Assembly: GCA_938002705.1 (NCBI GenBank)
Contig: CALLAG010000346.1
Location: forward strand, 1 to 8,050
Direction of reading: 5' to 3'
DNA: 8,050 bases
From: an uncultured Saprospiraceae bacterium
GTDB taxonomy: Bacteria > Bacteroidota > Bacteroidia > Chitinophagales > Saprospiraceae
The position numbers and the translations under genes were made by a program. A model generated the notes under the pieces. That model was given only the letters and a program-made list of their open reading frames with translations, was not told the DNA's origin and did no database searches. Positions 6,648 to 8,050 of the stretch are shown here, in pieces; positions within the stretch are counted from its first letter, which is position 1, and each line of letters opens with the position of its first letter.

Positions 6648-7373
6648 TTAAGACTTATCCTGCTGAGCAAACACTTCCTTAAGTAGAGGTGATGTTCTGA
6701 GGTTCTTATCCGTACGGATGCCTTCTTCTTTCTTTTGTATTAACTGGAACATGCCATCGAGGGCTTTATTATTCACGTGATCATCGAGCTCTGGATTCAT
6801 CTTAGATGTGAATGGTATCTTGTTGTATGCACTCACTGCTGACTGCCAGTATTCTCTTGCTTTGACCTCGTCAAGAGCACTCTGTATAACAGGCATAAAC
6901 TCTGCGTATAATTTCTGTCTTGATGTACTCTCGAGATATTGAGTAGCAGCATCATCGTCTCCCATCAGTATATTAGTCGCATCCTTGAATGACATCTGCT
7001 TGATGGCATCTATGAATATAGGCGTTGCTTTCTTCGCTGCTATCTCTGCTGCTTCGTTCATCTTAGCGATAAGGTCCGCTTCTACATTTTGGAATCCTGG
7101 AATCTTTGACACTTTGGACGTTACCTTCTGTGCTTCCTCTGGGATGAGAATCTTATATGGAGATGACATATATCCATTCTCTGCAGAAAGTGATTTTACA
7201 GCATTATCTACTCCTACATTAAGCGCTTCCTTAAGTCCTCCTGCTACATCTCCTGAGCCACTACCTACATCACTGATGAGTTCTTTGCCTTTATCTAAGA
7301 GCTTACCGAATTGTGCCTGCGATGTAAATGTGCCTAATGTGAAAAGCGAGATTAATATTAATATCTTATTCAT
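6648..7373 (-). CDS. DUF4197 family secreted protein
   Basis: This 241-aa protein begins with a signal peptide (MNKILILISLFTLGTFTSQA, cleavage after residue 20), so it should be periplasmic or outer-membrane associated without lipidation. The rest matches the DUF4197 family along its length: GLKEALNVGVDNAV (46-59), a PYKILIPEE stretch, MNEAAEIAA (105-113), DATNILMGDDDAATQYL (131-147), DDHVNNKALDGMFQLI (197-212) and IRTDKNLRTSPLLKEVF (219-235). The length is normal for the family, which is widespread in Gram-negative bacteria with no known function. The start is the ATG at 7373, with the signal peptide directly after it. It is transcribed alone or after the hydrolase gene 124 bp upstream, and ends at the hairpin at 6583-6617. 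It has no evident link to the metal operon. Confidence 0.92.
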   Translation of the reverse strand: MNKILILISLFTLGTFTSQAQFGKLLDKGKELISDVGSGSGDVAGGLKEALNVGVDNAVKSLSAENGYMSSPYKILIPEEAQKVTSKVSKIPGFQNVEADLIAKMNEAAEIAAKKATPIFIDAIKQMSFKDATNILMGDDDAATQYLESTSRQKLYAEFMPVIQSALDEVKAREYWQSAVSAYNKIPFTSKMNPELDDHVNNKALDGMFQLIQKKEEGIRTDKNLRTSPLLKEVFAQQDKS

Positions 7374-7497
7374 GTAATCTTAAGTTTATGTTTAGCTGAT
7401 AAAGTAATAACAACTTCAGAAGAAATTATAGTGTTAAGGAATGATTAAAAAATAACTTACTATCCGAATTAGTCAATAATGCGATCAAAGCTGTCGC

Positions 7498-8050
7498 CTA
7501 CTCTACACTTTCATACCAGTCATTACTTTCTCTTCCTTCCTGACCTAACTCCACTATGGCCCCAATACGAGGCACACATACTTGCACCTCACTATCTGAC
7601 AAAGTATCTGAGAAGACTTCCACAGGCTCCTTCCAAGGATGCATCGCGAGTACAAATCCGCCCCAATGTATAGGAATGGCATACTTAGCTCTACTATCTA
7701 TTGCGGCTTGAGCACTGTCTTCCGGAAACATATGATTATCTCTCCACAGCTCATTATACTGACCACACTCTGCAAAACACCAATCGAATGGACCATACTT
7801 CTCTCCTATCTCCTTAAACTCTGGACTGTAACCGCCATCTCCAGTAAGATAGATGGATACCGCTTGAGATTTCGTAATCCAGCCACCCCAAAGCGCTTGA
7901 TTCCTATCCGATAATCCCCTACCTGCGTAATGCTTAGATGGTGTGAATGTTATCACTATATCAGAAATATCTACCTTCTCATACCAATCCATTTCTGTGA
8001 TAAGATCCTCATCTACACCCCACCGTATTAGGTGACGAGCGATTCCTAAT
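7498..8050 (-). CDS. Metallo-beta-lactamase-fold hydrolase, NAPE-PLD/UlaG-like (5' end outside window)
   Basis: This is the C-terminal part, about 183 residues, of a metal-dependent hydrolase whose beginning lies beyond position 8050. The frame is open to the window edge and reads LGIARHLIRWGVDEDLITEM before the Met at 7992, so that Met is internal and not the start. Motifs of the NAPE-PLD/UlaG-like group are clear: TPSKHYAGRGLSDRNQALWG, with a metal-ligand-position His at 7930-7932; YLTGDGGYSPEFKEIG, with the metal-bridging Asp at 7837-7839; and IPIHWGGFVLAMHPWKEP, with the final His at 7666-7668. The first metal motif, HxHxDH, would be in the missing N-terminal part. Family members hydrolyse phosphodiester or lactone bonds, and close relatives in bacteria are mostly uncharacterised, so the substrate is unknown. 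The TAG stop lies at 7498, 124 bp before the DUF4197 start. Confidence 0.9.
   Translation of the reverse strand, partial: LGIARHLIRWGVDEDLITEMDWYEKVDISDIVITFTPSKHYAGRGLSDRNQALWGGWITKSQAVSIYLTGDGGYSPEFKEIGEKYGPFDWCFAECGQYNELWRDNHMFPEDSAQAAIDSRAKYAIPIHWGGFVLAMHPWKEPVEVFSDTLSDSEVQVCVPRIGAIVELGQEGRESNDWYESVE

Noticed and set aside
6985..7377. Plus-strand open frame of 130 codons
   Set aside because: It is antisense to the DUF4197 gene, which has a signal peptide and family motifs along its whole length.
7479..7914. Plus-strand open frames opposite the hydrolase
   Set aside because: The minus-strand frame carries the metallo-beta-lactamase motifs; these frames have no recognisable features.
7498..7992. 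Hydrolase starting at the Met at 7992 as a complete small protein
   Set aside because: The reading frame continues upstream to the window edge with family-like sequence (GIARHLIRWGVDEDLITE), so the Met is internal.

Overview
This AT-rich window most likely comes from a Bacteroidota chromosome, plausibly Saprospiria or a Flavobacteriia-like lineage. The evidence is a TTTG/TAnnTTTG-type promoter, the absence of obvious Shine-Dalgarno sequences, acidic lipoprotein N-termini, and gene families typical of the phylum (DUF4856, imelysin-like, HTTM/vitamin K-dependent carboxylase-like, and a TonB-dependent receptor with a carboxypeptidase-regulatory-like N-terminal domain). No phylogenetic marker gene is present, so this placement is an inference.

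Positions 1-5570 (minus strand) hold a compact operon. It has a promoter at about 5541-5570, then a DUF4856 lipoprotein (5505-4291), an imelysin-like lipoprotein (4278-3166), an eight-helix-class HTTM/gamma-carboxylase homologue (3160-1820) and a TonB-dependent receptor (1827 to beyond position 1, incomplete). Gaps between the genes are 12 bp, a few bp, and an 8-bp overlap, so co-transcription and translational coupling are likely. The receptor and imelysin suggest uptake of iron or another chelated metal across the outer membrane, with the two lipoproteins handling the metal at the cell surface or in the periplasm. The membrane enzyme is the puzzle: it aligns with vertebrate gamma-glutamyl carboxylase along most of its length and keeps the key His and Lys.

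Positions 5571-5976 are a gene-poor spacer with a possible gene remnant and a weak Fur-like palindrome. Positions 5977-6561 (plus strand) encode an unrecognised protein with a helical soluble part and two C-terminal membrane helices.

Positions 6583-8050 (minus strand) contain a strong UUCG-loop intrinsic terminator, a DUF4197 secreted protein (7373-6648), and the 3' part of a metallo-beta-lactamase-fold hydrolase of the NAPE-PLD/UlaG-like type (from beyond 8050 to 7498). These look like ordinary housekeeping or accessory genes unrelated to the metal operon.
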